From Perca fluviatilis (taxonomy: Eukaryota > Chordata > Actinopteri > Perciformes > Percidae), in NCBI RefSeq assembly GCF_010015445.1, contig NC_053133.1, forward strand, positions 5,496,200 through 5,560,199: a stretch of 64,000 nucleotides of DNA. Reading direction: 5' to 3'. The translations under genes were made by a program, and so were the position numbers. The notes below the pieces were generated by a model. That model was given only the letters and a program-made list of their open reading frames with translations. It had not been told where the DNA came from and searched no databases. This document shows positions 1 to 11,118 of this stretch, in pieces (position 1 is the stretch's first letter; every line of letters starts with the position of its first letter).

Positions 1-850
1 TGCAGAACTGCAGAGTGAACCAAAAATTAACCGGATCAAAGGTATACAATGTAATAGGGGTGACCCCGAAAATCCGATGCTTCGATCGAAGGAGCCTGAT
101 CTGACAGTCAAATCTTCCCAGAGGCGCTATGCAGACTGATCTCATGAAGTGGCGTATGTATGACACGCCAATTCGTATGCCATTTTGGCGTGTTATCAAG
201 ACGCATAATCGCTTTTTAGCGTATTTATCAACGCAATTCGCCCGCCATTGACATACATTACAAGTGAATTTTCACCGTAGATAGGACTGCATAAGGAGGT
301 TGGTTGAAGTGGCGGATGGGTAAAACACAGGACTTTCACGCAGGAGAGTTGGGATCGTGTCCTGCGATTTTCATCCTTTTTTTAAAAAAATGTTTTAAGC
401 CTTCCCCAATGTTTCTTACCTAAACCCAACCGTTTGTTTTCCTAAGCGTGTTTTAGTCATTTTTCCGTGTTTTTGTCGCCTTTTTGTGTGACTAAAGCCT
501 TTCCCTGTGTTCTTTTCCTAAACCCAACCTTTTTTCTTTCTTTTTTTTTACACGCGTGATGTTCTCGCGATAGCATGTCACGTTCTCGCAATAACACGCA
601 ACGTGGCGACGCCACGTGGTGTGTATGTTTACATCCGCTATATACAGCGTAGACATACACGTGGATAGCTCAAAATGCGTACAGATAACACGCCATTTGG
701 CTTTAGGAAAGAGGCGTGTATATTTACGCAAAGTCATGATGCCGCGCTATGAAACGAGGATCGTGCCATTTTGGCTTGATGGGGGTGCTCTATGTCTGAT
801 TTTACATAGAACTACCTGTCCCGATAAGTTAATATACAGCCTATTATGAT
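1..850. repeat. Interspersed repeat sequence, MITE/SINE-like
   Basis: The motif ACACGCCA with CATTTTGGC recurs at 163-195, 690-705 and 765-775 in mixed orientation. The segment 298-360 (AGTGGCGGATGGGTAAAACA ... GGGATCGTGTCC) resembles box A and a weak box B of a tRNA-derived SINE. CCTAAACCCAACC occurs at about 420 and 530. No gene is supported. Element boundaries could not be fixed. Confidence 0.4.
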
Positions 851-998
851 ACAAATATCAACATAGTATAATGCTGTAATTCAAAATGTGAAAACACACA
901 AATACATTTGCACCGTAAATTGATGCTAAAAAGGGAGAAATAGTACACAGGAATTCACCAGAATTAGGAAAATGAAGTGTAAAGTGTTATTTCATAAA

Positions 999-1300
999 TC
1001 ACCTTATCTGAAAATGGGCTCCCAACCGTGTGAAAATGACTGCAGGTTGGTTATTGTCTCTGTCAAACCCAGCAAAGAAGTTGTTTAGTTCCTCCGCTTG
1101 GTTTCCAGTGTTGTTTGCCTGCTGTATGCTGTATGTTCTTTTTCTTTGTGTATCTGTAATGGACTGGAGGCTGCGCCACATCCTCCGTGGGTTGGAGTTG
1201 CTGTTGAAGTCTTCTGTCTGTAATTTGTAGTTGTGTTTTGCAGACCTGTCACCTCTCTTCAGGCTCGCTCTGGCACGCAGCTGACGGCTATTTTTTGTCA
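999..1300 (-). pseudogene. LINE fragment (region between endonuclease and reverse transcriptase)
   Basis: On the minus strand the peptide contains RRMWRSLQSITDTQ and, further on, QAEELNNFFAGFD. This pattern of a tryptophan-containing helix followed by LNxFFxxF is usual upstream of the RT domain in L2/CR1-like non-LTR elements. Only about 100 codons remain, with no RT or endonuclease motif. Family assignment is tentative. Confidence 0.55.
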
Positions 1301-1499
1301 CAATTTTTTTTTGACGAATTAACACTGCTGCTGACCGCCCACAGAGAAGGGCATGAATAACAAAAGAAATGTGTTTACACATCTTTACAATATAGCCAGA
1401 TAGCCAAGTAATGACTGAAAATTGCAGTGGGTCTATGATCCGTGTATGAACCCTACCTTTAACAAGCTCAGTCACTCAGTATGTTCATTTCACCTGTAA

Positions 1500-1988
1500 A
1501 ACACATACGGCTTCCCTGGTCCTGAGCTCATCTGAGATGGACTGACACAAAGTGGAAACATGTGCTGTGGTCTGACGAGTCCACATTTCAAATTGTTTTT
1601 GGAAATCATGGACGTCATGTCCTCCGGGCCAAAGAGGAAAAGGACAATCCAGATTGTTATCAACGCAAAGTTCAAAAAGCCAGCATCTGTGATGGTATGG
1701 GGGTGTGTTAGTGCCCATGGCATGGGTAACTTGTGTCTTCACAGTAAAAGAGTGCTGGTACTAGACTGGCCTGCCTGCAGTCCAGACCTGTCTCCCAATG
1801 AAAATGTGTGGTGCATTATGATGCGCAAAATACGACAACAGCGACCCCGGACTGTTGAGCAGCTGAAGTCGTACATCAAGCAAGAATGGGAACGAATTCC
1901 ACCTTCAAAGATTCAACAATTAGTGTCCTCAGTTCTCAAACGCTTATTGAGTGTTGTTAAAAGGAAAGGTGATGTAACAGAGTGGTAA
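1500..1988 (+). pseudogene. Tc1-like transposase remnant
   Basis: Cut-and-paste DDE transposase. In shifting frames the sequence reads HVLWSDESTFQIVFGNHGRH (a catalytic Asp in SDES), PASVMVWGCVSAHGMGNL, then DWPACSPDLSPNENVW (the Asp-to-Glu D34E segment) and a C-terminus ending VVKRKGDVTEW. The stretch that normally carries the central DNA-binding catalytic region between GNL and LDWPACS is largely deleted. Frame 1560-1988 is open but begins out of frame with the SDES block. Confidence 0.85.
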
Positions 1989-2091
1989 ACATGCCCCTGA
2001 CCCAGCTGTAATGGAACGTGTTGCAGGCATAAAATTCAAAATGAGTGAATATTTGCAAAAAACAAAAAAAGTTAATCAGTTTGAACGTTAA

Positions 2092-2718
2092 AGTGCTCAT
2101 ATTATGCTTTTTGGCTTTTTCCCTTTCCTTTATTGTGTTATATATCTTTTTTGTGCACGTTATAGGTTTACAAAGTGAAAAAGCCCAAAGCCCCCCCCCC
2201 CCAAAGGGACTTACCATCTCCAACAGAAACCACTGTTCACAAACTGCTCCAAACAGCTCTATTGTAGTCCAGCCTTTACTTCAGAGACAAAAGTGCCTCA
2301 CTTTGTAACACACGTTATAATGCTCGCCTAGCTGCTAGCGTGGCACTCCCTCATACTCTGCTTCTGACTGGCTAGTAGTCCTTACCTGGGTACTGTCAGG
2401 GCACGCCCTCATACTCTGCTTCTGACTGGCTAGTAGTACTTACCTAGGTACTGTCAGGGCACACCCTCATACTCTGCAACTGACGAGCTAGTAGTACTTA
2501 CTGCGCATGTGCGACTCCCAACAAAGATGGAACAGAAGTGAGACGTCTCACTCTGTAGCTAAAACAGAGAGCTCAACACACAGGGTGAAAAGAGGAGCTG
2601 CAGCAATGTGCAGTACAACAAATATATGGTGTTTTCTGAAAATGAAACCACATAAACCTATTCTGATATAACCTCTAAATACAATTATGAACCTGAAAAT
2701 GAGCATAATATGAGCACT
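2092..2718. mobile_element. piggyBac-like MITE (TTAA target) inserted in the Tc1 element
   Basis: Inverted ends AGTGCTCATATTATGC / GCATAATATGAGCACT are flanked on both sides by TTAA (2088-2091, 2719-2722), the piggyBac target signature. 627 bp, no transposase. It contains a C-run and a 58-bp direct repeat. Joining the flanks restores continuous Tc1 3' sequence. Confidence 0.88.
2344..2505. repeat. 58-bp tandem repeat, about three copies
   Basis: CCCTCATACTCTGCTTCTGA recurs at 2348, 2406 and (diverged) 2464 within the TTAA MITE. The third copy has CTGCAACTGACGAG in place of CTGCTTCTGACTGG. Confidence 0.85.
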
Positions 2719-2843
2719 TTAAATATACTGTCTTTGTAGTGTATTCAATTGAATATAGGTTAAAAAGCATTTGCAAATTATTGTATTCTGTTTTTATATA
2801 CGTTTTACACAACACCCCAACTTAATCGGAATTGGGCTTTGTA

Positions 2844-4800
2844 TGTAGTGTAATGTATCAACATGAAATATTGGCTTCATTTGAACCCAGATGATTAGAT
2901 TGTTTAAAAAATAGATTCTGTCATATTCTGATGTGGACATGGGTTGATGAAAGAGCATGTAAGAGATGTGTGCTCGTCTCAAGCAACACTTCCATAACCC
3001 TGTGATGGCCACATGTTATTTTTAGAGCACTGACGGATGATAATGAGCATGTAAATGTTGGTTTTCCTTTCAGCACAGCAGAGAAGCGAGCCAGACTCTT
3101 TCCCCCCGTACAGATTTCTCTGGTTAAATCATCCCAATTAGCCAGCAGACCCAGACGGCGTCTCTGGGGAACAGGCTCCCTGCAGGAGGGCCACATTAAA
3201 TGAATCAGACTGTGCAGCAACGCTTGTGTTTTTTTTTTAATAAAACAACACTTTTCTTCTTTCCAAAGTCTTTGAATCCAGACTGAATGGATTTCCAACT
3301 GATACATATTTAATGATTGTGTCTTCCACACCTTTGTGACTCTACATAGGGATTCAAATTATAATCTTTGCTGGAACATTTGGAACATTTTCACATTCTA
3401 CAGTCCCTGTGTGAAGTCTAAGCTGATGTATAATGAGGATCTCCTGAGCCAGCTGACAATCACACACTATTAAAGTCACAGTGCAGAGCCTGAAATCCTT
3501 TCCTTTACTACTAAGTACTCTTTTAATATCTTATTATAAGTATATGAGTTTCCATAATTTAAGCTTTTGTTCCACTTGACTGTAAGAGGATATCATCCGA
3601 GGAAGCACAGACTCAACCCTTGTAGTAGAAATTTAGAATTTCTTCTCTTACTTTGGATTTCTAAGAACATTTCATATCTCATATTTAATGATTATCATCT
3701 CTGTGATTTCTTCAATCAAAGTGTGTCGCATGGAGTTTAAAGTTCAGTGAAGAAGACTACTTCTCCTTCTTCATTCATCACTAAAATAATCTCATTTCCA
3801 GATGTTCTCACATCCTCCAGTATTTAACATTCCAAAGGTAACTCCCTCCCACTCCATTTCATCCAATCAGAAAACCATTCTCCTTCCTTCCATGTGCACG
3901 TTTCATCCAATGACTAATCAGGGTTGTGATGACAGCATCTTCTGACAATGACACACAACACACACACACACACTCACAGCAGCAGCATCATGACTCTATG
4001 CACGAACACTTACTAACTCATAGCAATACCCTGTCTCTTAACAAACTTGGTTTATATGCTACTAAATGATTTTGCCAAAACACATTTTGAAGGAAAGATA
4101 ATTCCTAGTACACAAGTATTTGTAGTGGGAAAATGATTTATTATATTTCCCTTCCCGTTTCTGATTAGATTATCTCTCCTCTTTCATGGAGCATAGGCCA
4201 CTGACCACAGTTCTCCAGAGTCTTCTGTCCTGCGTTTTCCTTTCCAGCTGTTTCCATGTCAGTTTCCATGATGTCTGTCACCTAGGTTCTTGCAACAAAG
4301 CATGTTTCAAAATGTTAAAACAAATTTTAAAAAAAATTGCTCTGCAAATGTTTTATGAGAAAGGAAATGTATTCAACAGGTTTGTTAGAGCTCTAGGATA
4401 CACAGAATGAGTTTTGGTGAGAAACACTCAGGGTACCTTTAGGTTGGTATGGCAAACGGGTCCCAATGGTGAGAGTGAAACCAAAACTGTGAGGTAAAAG
4501 CTGCTCTGATGAGACCGGCCATCATTCTCTCTGGCTCTGTCACTATGCGTCTCCTTCTTTCACATTATGCATAGTCATTTAGTCCATTTTTAATATCCAA
4601 ATATTATAGATTAGGGCAGCTTTGAGGAAATGATAGTGATATCTTGCATGGACACAATAGATTGCTCTAAACTACTCGACGGGCCTGGCCGGCTTCATAA
4701 ATTATATTCTGCTACATCGGTCACAAGTTCAACAAATGCAAAACTGTATCAAACATATGTTTACAAACTCTCGCACAGCTCATGCAGTATAATCCAACTT
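2844..4800. other. Intergenic stretch without recognised genes
   Basis: A/T-rich unique-looking sequence with scattered stop codons in all frames. A short CA-rich run lies at 3956-3975. Open frames such as the one at 2921-3331 on the minus strand show no family motif and no codon structure. Confidence 0.5.
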
Positions 4801-4829
4801 TATGATCAATATTTAATGCCCGGCCGCGT

Positions 4830-5219
4830 CCTGCTGCGTCCGCCGCATCCGGTATTGGAGACTGCACTACTCAGTATGACACGATGTGCCCTGCTATGAC
4901 ATGAACTTCCACGACTACCTTCGAAGTCACTGTTCCATTATTTTTAATGTGACTATTATTTGCCACTGTTCATCACACCCCCAACCGGCCCTGTCAGACA
5001 CCGCCTATCAAGAGTGTGGGTCTGCCGAGGTTTCTTCCTAAAAGGGAGTTTTAGCTCGCCATTGTCGCAACAGCCACTGCTAATGCTTGCTCTTGAGGGA
5101 ATTACTGTAATTGTTGGGGTTTTGTAAATTATAGAGTGTGGTCTAGACCTACTCTATCTGTAAAGTATCTCGAGATAACTCTGTTACGATTTGATACTAT
5201 AAATAAAATTGAATTGAAT
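4830..5219 (+). repeat. Dispersed teleost repeat with AATTGAATTGAAT tail, copy 1
   Basis: The 3' end reads CTATAAATAAAATTGAATTG, a retroposon-like tail. The body includes GAGGTTTCTTCCTAAAAGGG. A clearly related copy lies in inverse orientation at 17251-17705. This sequence type is common in fish genomes and is probably a SINE or LINE 3' region; the family is not named here. Confidence 0.7.
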
Positions 5220-5306
5220 ATTTACCAAACCCCAAAAAGCTGTAACGAAGGCTTCTTTTGCAGGACCCAAAAAGACAATAGGCAATATACACATTGCTTT
5301 TCTGTG

Positions 5307-5307
<1 letters not shown>

Positions 5308-5364
<57 letters not shown>
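5308..5364. repeat. (GT)n microsatellite
   Basis: About 28 GT dinucleotides just downstream of the dispersed repeat. Reading frames through it are low-complexity artefacts. Confidence 0.95.
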
Positions 5365-5367
<3 letters not shown>

Positions 5368-5459
5368 TCTCATTTGGTGAATGTTTTCTTTGTTTTACTG
5401 TAAAGCCCATTGAGTTGACCTGTGTACGAAATGTGCTTTACAAAAACGATTGACTTGAC

Positions 5460-6344
5460 TAAACGTGAAGTTGTTTTTTTTCTATTGATTCTTATTGGAG
5501 ACATCTGAAAGAGAGTTATGTTTCCATGACATACATGTTCTTATTACAAACCAACAAGCACTTTGATATGAGTCATATCTTAGTGATGCATGTCCACCTG
5601 AACACATTCCAGCTTTTCACACATTCTTTGCTCACACACAGGACTGCAAAAAGCTCAAAATGAGACTACAGTATTCATTAGACAAATATGTTGATTCTTT
5701 ATAAGGATTTAGAGGCCAATCTCTGGGCAACAGGAAATTGAAAACCAAGTCACACCATGCTAAGTAACCTTTAAAACGACAGACTCTCCCTTTGATCAAT
5801 CTCTTTCTCTAATATTCCCTTTGCTGCTTCATTAGCACAATGTATTCTTCATTTTGTTTCTCACAAAAGCCCTTGGAGAATACAAGACTCCTCTGAGCTA
5901 TAATAAAGGCACCCGAGCATGTGCCTGAAATAAACGTATTAACCAGCGCCAATTAGGCCAACATTTTGTTTTGGATTCTATTGCCGAGGAGACCTTGTTA
6001 AGACATCGCCAAACAAGCACAGAAACAGAAGGGCTTTAGTGTGGTGGACAGAAAAAAACTGCTCCAAGAGTCGAGAAAGTTGCTATGGTAAAGGGAACCC
6101 TTAACAACACTGACTATAATAAGAATCGGATCAAACTCCACATCATCATACATTCAAGTATTTAGTAACACCTAGTGGCAGCCAGAGGCAACTACACATG
6201 CCTACGAATGCATGTTATCTTCGACAGCACCAGCTGTTTTATTTATTCTATTAATAATTCTATTCGGAGACAAGAACATAGCCTAGACAATACAGGGAAT
6301 GAACACTGTTACTAAAGGAAGATGTAGGTATTTTTCAACCTAGG
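5460..6344. other. Intergenic stretch, nothing recognised
   Basis: No ORF with a recognisable domain, no tandem repeat and no terminal inverted repeat was seen before the Gypsy LTR. Confidence 0.45.
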
Positions 6345-8068
6345 TATCAAGCACACAGAAAATGGACCCACGAGGCAAGACTCAAGGTAAAATACAACAG
6401 TTTATTTAGCAGGTAAATAAACTCAGCAGCAGTGTCCAAATAGCGACAGCTAAGGGAAAAATCCAGAAAACAGGCAAAGGTAGTGATGTTGCCCGTGAAC
6501 CTCCTGCTTCGAGGCATGTATCGAAGAAATGAACCAATTGGAATGAAGCTTTGTATCGGAGCTTGATTCTTTTTGAGATAATCACGTGACCAGTGACGTC
6601 CGAAGCTTCGTTTCACACACACCCACGTGACTGCTTCGAAGTTGAATTCAAAGCTTTGAAAATAGTGCAACACAGGGCGCGTATTTGTGGGTTGTTGCAG
6701 TAGGAGAGTCAGGAGAGTTAGTGAATATATAGAGATTATTATAGAGATTATTATAGCGAGTAGAGAGTTAATAGAAAGTTTATAGTGAGTAGAGAGTTTA
6801 TTGCAGGTAAGAAAAGAAATAGGCTCAGCCCTGGAACAGTGGAAATAATTATGTTTCTGAATAAAAATGACATTTGATGTCTATTCCCATACACATTTGT
6901 CACCAAGCACAATAATATCCCCCTGACCTGTCCAGGAGCACTGTTATTGTCCATAAGCACCATCACTGTCCCAAATAGGGTGACCAGACGTCCCGAAAAA
7001 TTCGGGACAGTTCCGAAATCCAAGCAGGTGTCCCGAAAATTAGAGCAAAGTCTCAAGAGCAGACTGGAGTAGTTATAGTCTGATTGAACATTAAAAACTG
7101 TTCATGGTGGTTTTTAATTGAGTCATCCTGCAGCCAGCTCCCGTCGTCACCTGAGTTCATGATTTTAACGATTTTTTTATTTGTATTTTCGGGTTTACAA
7201 GACAGACAATTGAGTTTCTGAATAAAAATAATAAATAATCTTGGTGTGGAGTTTTGAAATTCATGTTAATATAATCACAGAAACGTGTGTACAATGTCTG
7301 TTCTGCATTAATTTCCCTCCAAAATTGATGTATTTCTTTACAAACACAAGAAACGTTCACAACCAAAATCCTAACTTTATAGTTTTATTTTGTGGAGAAG
7401 GCAATGACATTTCATTGATGCAAGGTCACAAATAGGCTTAGTTATTTATGTCATTATTTATTTATTCATGAATTCATACTCAAAATGTAGACATTTATGC
7501 CTAATATCTGTGAAACTTTTATTTTTGTCATGATCTCATATTTTTATTTATACAATTAACAAACAATACACTGGGACATAACAACGCGTCCCAGGAGCAT
7601 CTGTGAAACAGTTTGTGACACAATGCAAAAATTCCTTTCACCCCTAGATGTCCTCATAGAGTTTTGAAGCTTCGAGTATTGAACCTTTTTTCGATACAAT
7701 TGGATTGAAAGCTTCACTGGTTCAGAAAGCTTCAGTTCGCCATCACTAGGCAAAGGTCCAAAATCTAGGGAATCCAAAAAACAACAGGCAAACAGGAATA
7801 CAGGAAACTGCTCAAAAGCTGCACACAAAGGAAACAGATGATCTCGCACTGGGGAGAGGGGAAGACAGAACTTAAATACACAACCAAATTAGACACAGGT
7901 GCAATACATTAGGGCGGGGACAGGTAATCACACAAGCGGAAAAATAGCTGGACATAAAACAAGACCACAACAGGAAGAGAGAAAACTTACAAGATAAAAG
8001 AGGGAGGGGGAAGACAAAACAGAAAATGTAACACAAACAACAACTAGACACGGGGACGAAACATGACA
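6345..8068 (-). repeat. 3' LTR of the Gypsy element, interrupted by a hAT element
   Basis: Without the insertion and duplicated target site the LTR is about 448 bp (6345-6480 plus 7757-8068). The minus-strand LTR starts TGTCATGTTTCG; its other end (TTGATA) is not the usual CA. Confidence 0.88.
6481..7748. mobile_element. hAT-type non-autonomous element inside the Gypsy 3' LTR
   Basis: Ends TAGTGATG...CATCACTA with a perfect 8-bp duplication GGCAAAGG (6473-6480 and 7749-7756) define a hAT insertion. Subterminal regions carry GAAGCTTC/TTCGAAGC palindromic motifs. No transposase ORF is recognisable in the 1268 bp. The middle contains GAC/CCCGAAAA repeats near 6977-7040. Confidence 0.9.
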
Positions 8069-8089
8069 GTACCCCACCCTTAAAGGCCG

Positions 8090-8485
8090 ACACCACGGCC
8101 CAGGATCTCCAGGATGCAACCGGTGGAAGTCCTGAATGAGTTCAGGATCCAGGATTTTGCTGGTGGAAACCCAAGATCTCTCCTCGGGCCCGTACCCCTC
8201 CCAGTCCACCAGATATTGACAACCCCGTCTCCTGACAGTGTAGACGGGGCCCCCATCGATGATGCGCGGAGGAGGCGGAGCGGGAGTCTCGGGTACCAGC
8301 TGACTCTTCCGCACAGGTTTCACCCGACTGACATGGAAAGTGGGGTGCACCCTCGTGGTCCTGGGAAGTTTTAGTCTCACAGCAACAGGGTTAATAACTT
8401 TCCTGACAGGGAACAGACCAACAAAACGGGGCGCCAACTTACGGCTTCCGACGCGGAGAGGAAGATCCCTGGTCGAGGACCACAA
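8090..8485 (-). pseudogene. Gypsy integrase C-terminal chromodomain
   Basis: The frame reads [20 protein letters not shown] (integrase GPY/F-type region), then a chromodomain with [15 protein letters not shown], including the conserved aromatic residues of the methyl-lysine cage. This places the element in the chromoviruses. Its coding end is close to the polypurine tract. Confidence 0.85.
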
Positions 8486-8487
8486 TG

Positions 8488-8603
8488 GAAATAAGTTTGT
8501 AACTTTCTTGTGTTATCCTCGACAGTTCTGATAAATGTACAATGTCACTGTGTTGGCATTTTGTTATGCATTTATTTCTGTTACTGTCTAATAAATCAAT
8601 CAA
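8488..8603. repeat. ~115-bp insertion in the integrase C-terminal region
   Basis: On the minus strand the integrase motif ...VWLS is broken after GTTTGGCTGTC, and coding resumes at [12 protein letters not shown]. The intervening A/T-rich segment has no counterpart in the domain. No clear terminal repeats or target duplication were seen, so its nature is unknown. Confidence 0.5.
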
Positions 8604-9594
8604 AAGACAGCCAAACCTTCTGCCCCTCCGTGTAGATAGGAGCCGTGGACCTCCGGCGATCTGCAAACTTCTTGTACTGGGAAGACTTGTGGAGAAGAAC
8701 TTGTCGTGCCCTGGTCCATGTCCGCCGACAACGGCGAACCAACGCCTGAGCGGATGGCACTCCCACTTCTCATTCCAGAGCCGCAAAAAGGGTTGGTTGG
8801 TACCCGTGCACAAACTGGAATGGAGTTAGGCCGGTGGAGGAGCATGGCAGAGTATTGTGGTCATACTCTATCCACATGAGCTGCTTGCTCCAACTAGCAG
8901 GATTCCTGGAGGACAGACAACGGAGACCCACCTCCAACTCCTGGTTCAAACATTCGGTCTGCCCATTGGATTGTGGATGATAACCTGAAGATAGGCTCAC
9001 AGTGGCGCCGAGAAGAGTGCAGAACGCCTTCCAGAAACGATAGACGAACTGGGGTCCCCGGTCCGAAACCACATCCCTGGGAAGTCCGTGTAACCTGAAC
9101 ACATTTGAGACCATAACCTCCGCCAGCTCCTTGGCGGAAGGTAACTTAGGCAGGGGCACAAAGTGAACCATTTTAGAAAATCTATCAACTATGGTGAGGA
9201 TAGTTGTGTTCCCATCCGAAGGAGGCAAACCTGTGACGAAGTCCAGAGAAATATCGGACCAGGGACGAGAAGGCACAGGTAGGGGGTGCAGCAATCCGGC
9301 TGGAGGTTGGTGAGAAGATTTATTCTGTGCACACACACAGGACACGCCGCCACGTACTCCTTCACAGAATCTCCCATGCCGGGCCACCAGAACCGTTTTT
9401 GTAAGCTCCACCGGAACAAACAGTCGATTAGGTGGACAGCCGACCGGGACAGGTAGGTCTCCAGCAGCTTGTCTGACACTCTCCTCCACCTCCCAAGACA
9501 CAGCTCCAACCACACAGGAAGCGGGTAGAATGGTCTCCTCAGACTTAGGGAGGGAACCAGGGTCAAACAGTCTAGATAGGGCATCCGGTTTCAC
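8600..9594 (-). pseudogene. pol: Gypsy integrase, frameshifted
   Basis: Integrase inserts element cDNA into the genome. The main frame 8770-9594 contains the RNase H-fold DDE core: [17 protein letters not shown], then VSDRGPQF and [11 protein letters not shown] (third catalytic residue E). The HHCC zinc-binding region is damaged; a CXXC (CPVCVH) is visible only in another frame near 9340. The frame breaks again near 8770. Confidence 0.87.
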
Positions 9595-10440
9595 ATTCTT
9601 GGAGCCTGGACGAAAAAACAGTGAGAAATTGAATCTGTTAAAAAACAGAGCCCACCTGGCTTGCCAAGAATTAAGCCATTTCGCTGACCGAAGAAGAAGA
9701 AGTCCAGACCAAGAACGGATGGTCCGCCCCCTCCAACCAGTGTCTCCACTCCTCCAACGCCACCTTGACTACCAACAGTTCCCGGTTTCCAACATCATAG
9801 TTTCTCTCTGCAGGGGACAATTATGAGAGAGAAAGGCACATGGGTGGAGCTTACCATCTGTGGGCAGGCGTTGAGAGAGAATAGCACCCAGGCCAAGATT
9901 GGAGGCGTCCACCTCCACCACAAACTGTCGGTTAGGGACCGGCATGGCCAGAATGGGAGCCGTCACGAAGAGTCTCTTGAGAGATTGAAAGGCCGAGTCC
10001 GCTTGAGAAGTCCACACGAACCTGGTCTTGGCAGAGGTTAGGACATGCAGAGGAGCAGCAACAGAACTGAAATTTCTGACAAATTTACGATAGAAATTGG
10101 CAAACCCCCAAAAAAGTTGAACCTCCTTGCGGTTGGTGGGGACCGGCCAATCCATGACTGCCTTGACTTTCTCAGGATCCATGCTCATCTCCCCCTCCGC
10201 CACCACATATCCCAGAAAGGACACTTTGGGAACATGAAACTCACATTTCTCAGCTTTGACGAACAGCCCATGGTTACGTAGTCTCAGAAGAACAGCACGG
10301 ACATGTTGAACGTGCTCAGTCAGATTGGGGGAGAAAATCAAAATGTCATCCAGGTACACAAACACAAAAATATTCAACATATCTCTGAGAACATCATTAT
10401 TGTTGCATTAGTTAAACCAAATGGCATGACCAAATACTCT
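9594..10440 (-). pseudogene. pol: Gypsy reverse transcriptase YLDD block and RNase H
   Basis: [12 protein letters not shown] at 10440-10405 is followed by a deletion/frameshift, then [13 protein letters not shown] (catalytic DD) and [24 protein letters not shown] and the RNase H start [18 protein letters not shown]. The main open piece is 9769-10380; the remaining RNase H to 9594 is out of frame. Confidence 0.88.
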
Positions 10441-11118
10441 TCAAGTAGTCTTCCATTCGTCCCCCTTCCTTATCCTCACCAAATGATAAGCATTTCTCAA
10501 GTCCAATTTAGTAAAAATAGTAGCACCTTGCAACAGTTCAAAGGCAGAGGACAACAATGGGAGAGGGTACCTGTTCTTTACAGTAATGTCATTGAGACCA
10601 CGATAGTCAATGCAGAGCCGCAAAGATCCATCCTTTTTCCCCACGAAGAAGAATCCCGCGTCGGCAGGCGAGGAAGAGGGTCGGATGATCCCAGCCTCCA
10701 AAGCAGAATCGATGTAGAGGATTACCGGGTGGAGGGAGGAATCTACCAACAAGAAAACAATAGTCTCAGAATGTTGGTCAGGAAACTTCAGAGTGACAGG
10801 AATGGTTTGGTGAGTTACCTGCCAGAGCAGCTGACTGTCCAGTGCCGTAGCTCTTAAAGGGGCAGGCAGGGGAACAGAACTCAGACCCAACTCCTTAGCC
10901 AGGGAACTGTCCATGATGCTAGCATCAGCCCCCGAATCTATCATTGCCTCAAGGGATCTGGACATCTCAGCTGAGGATACTGTCACTGGGAACATGGGTC
11001 GAGAGGGAGAGTTAGGCACAACAGCACGGCTCACCAGTACCCTCTCCTTCACTGGCAAGCCTGTCCTTTTACCGGACAACAGCCGATGAAATGTCCAAGC
11101 TGCCCGCAGTAGAGGCAA
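10441..11118 (-). pseudogene. pol: Gypsy protease and N-terminal reverse transcriptase
   Basis: The aspartic protease motif [12 protein letters not shown] is present, then the RT fingers/palm entry with [20 protein letters not shown] and [15 protein letters not shown] (first catalytic Asp in LDLRNAYH). The usual stretch linking RT entry to the LNDIT motif is shortened. The frame ends at 10441, and a small deletion follows before the YLDD block. Confidence 0.88.

Larger units (their letters stand above)
1490..2843 (+). mobile_element. Tc1-like transposon, degenerate, interrupted by a MITE
   Basis: The right end ACACAACACCCCAACTTAAT...GGAATTGGG is typical of a common teleost Tc1 family. A transposase remnant precedes it. 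No left terminal repeat was found: LINE-derived sequence lies shortly upstream, so the element is truncated. A TTAA-flanked element occupies 2092-2718. Confidence 0.8.

Noticed and set aside
298..375. tRNA gene
   Set aside because: Only loose A-box and B-box similarity, no cloverleaf could be drawn; treated as SINE-like.
5136..5453. Open frames across (GT)n and (CA)n tracts here and at 18708-19372, 24589-25189, 36105-36407
   Set aside because: Low-complexity Cys/Val or Thr/His peptides created by dinucleotide repeats.
10303..10857. 184-codon plus-strand frame
   Set aside because: Antisense shadow of the Gypsy reverse transcriptase region.
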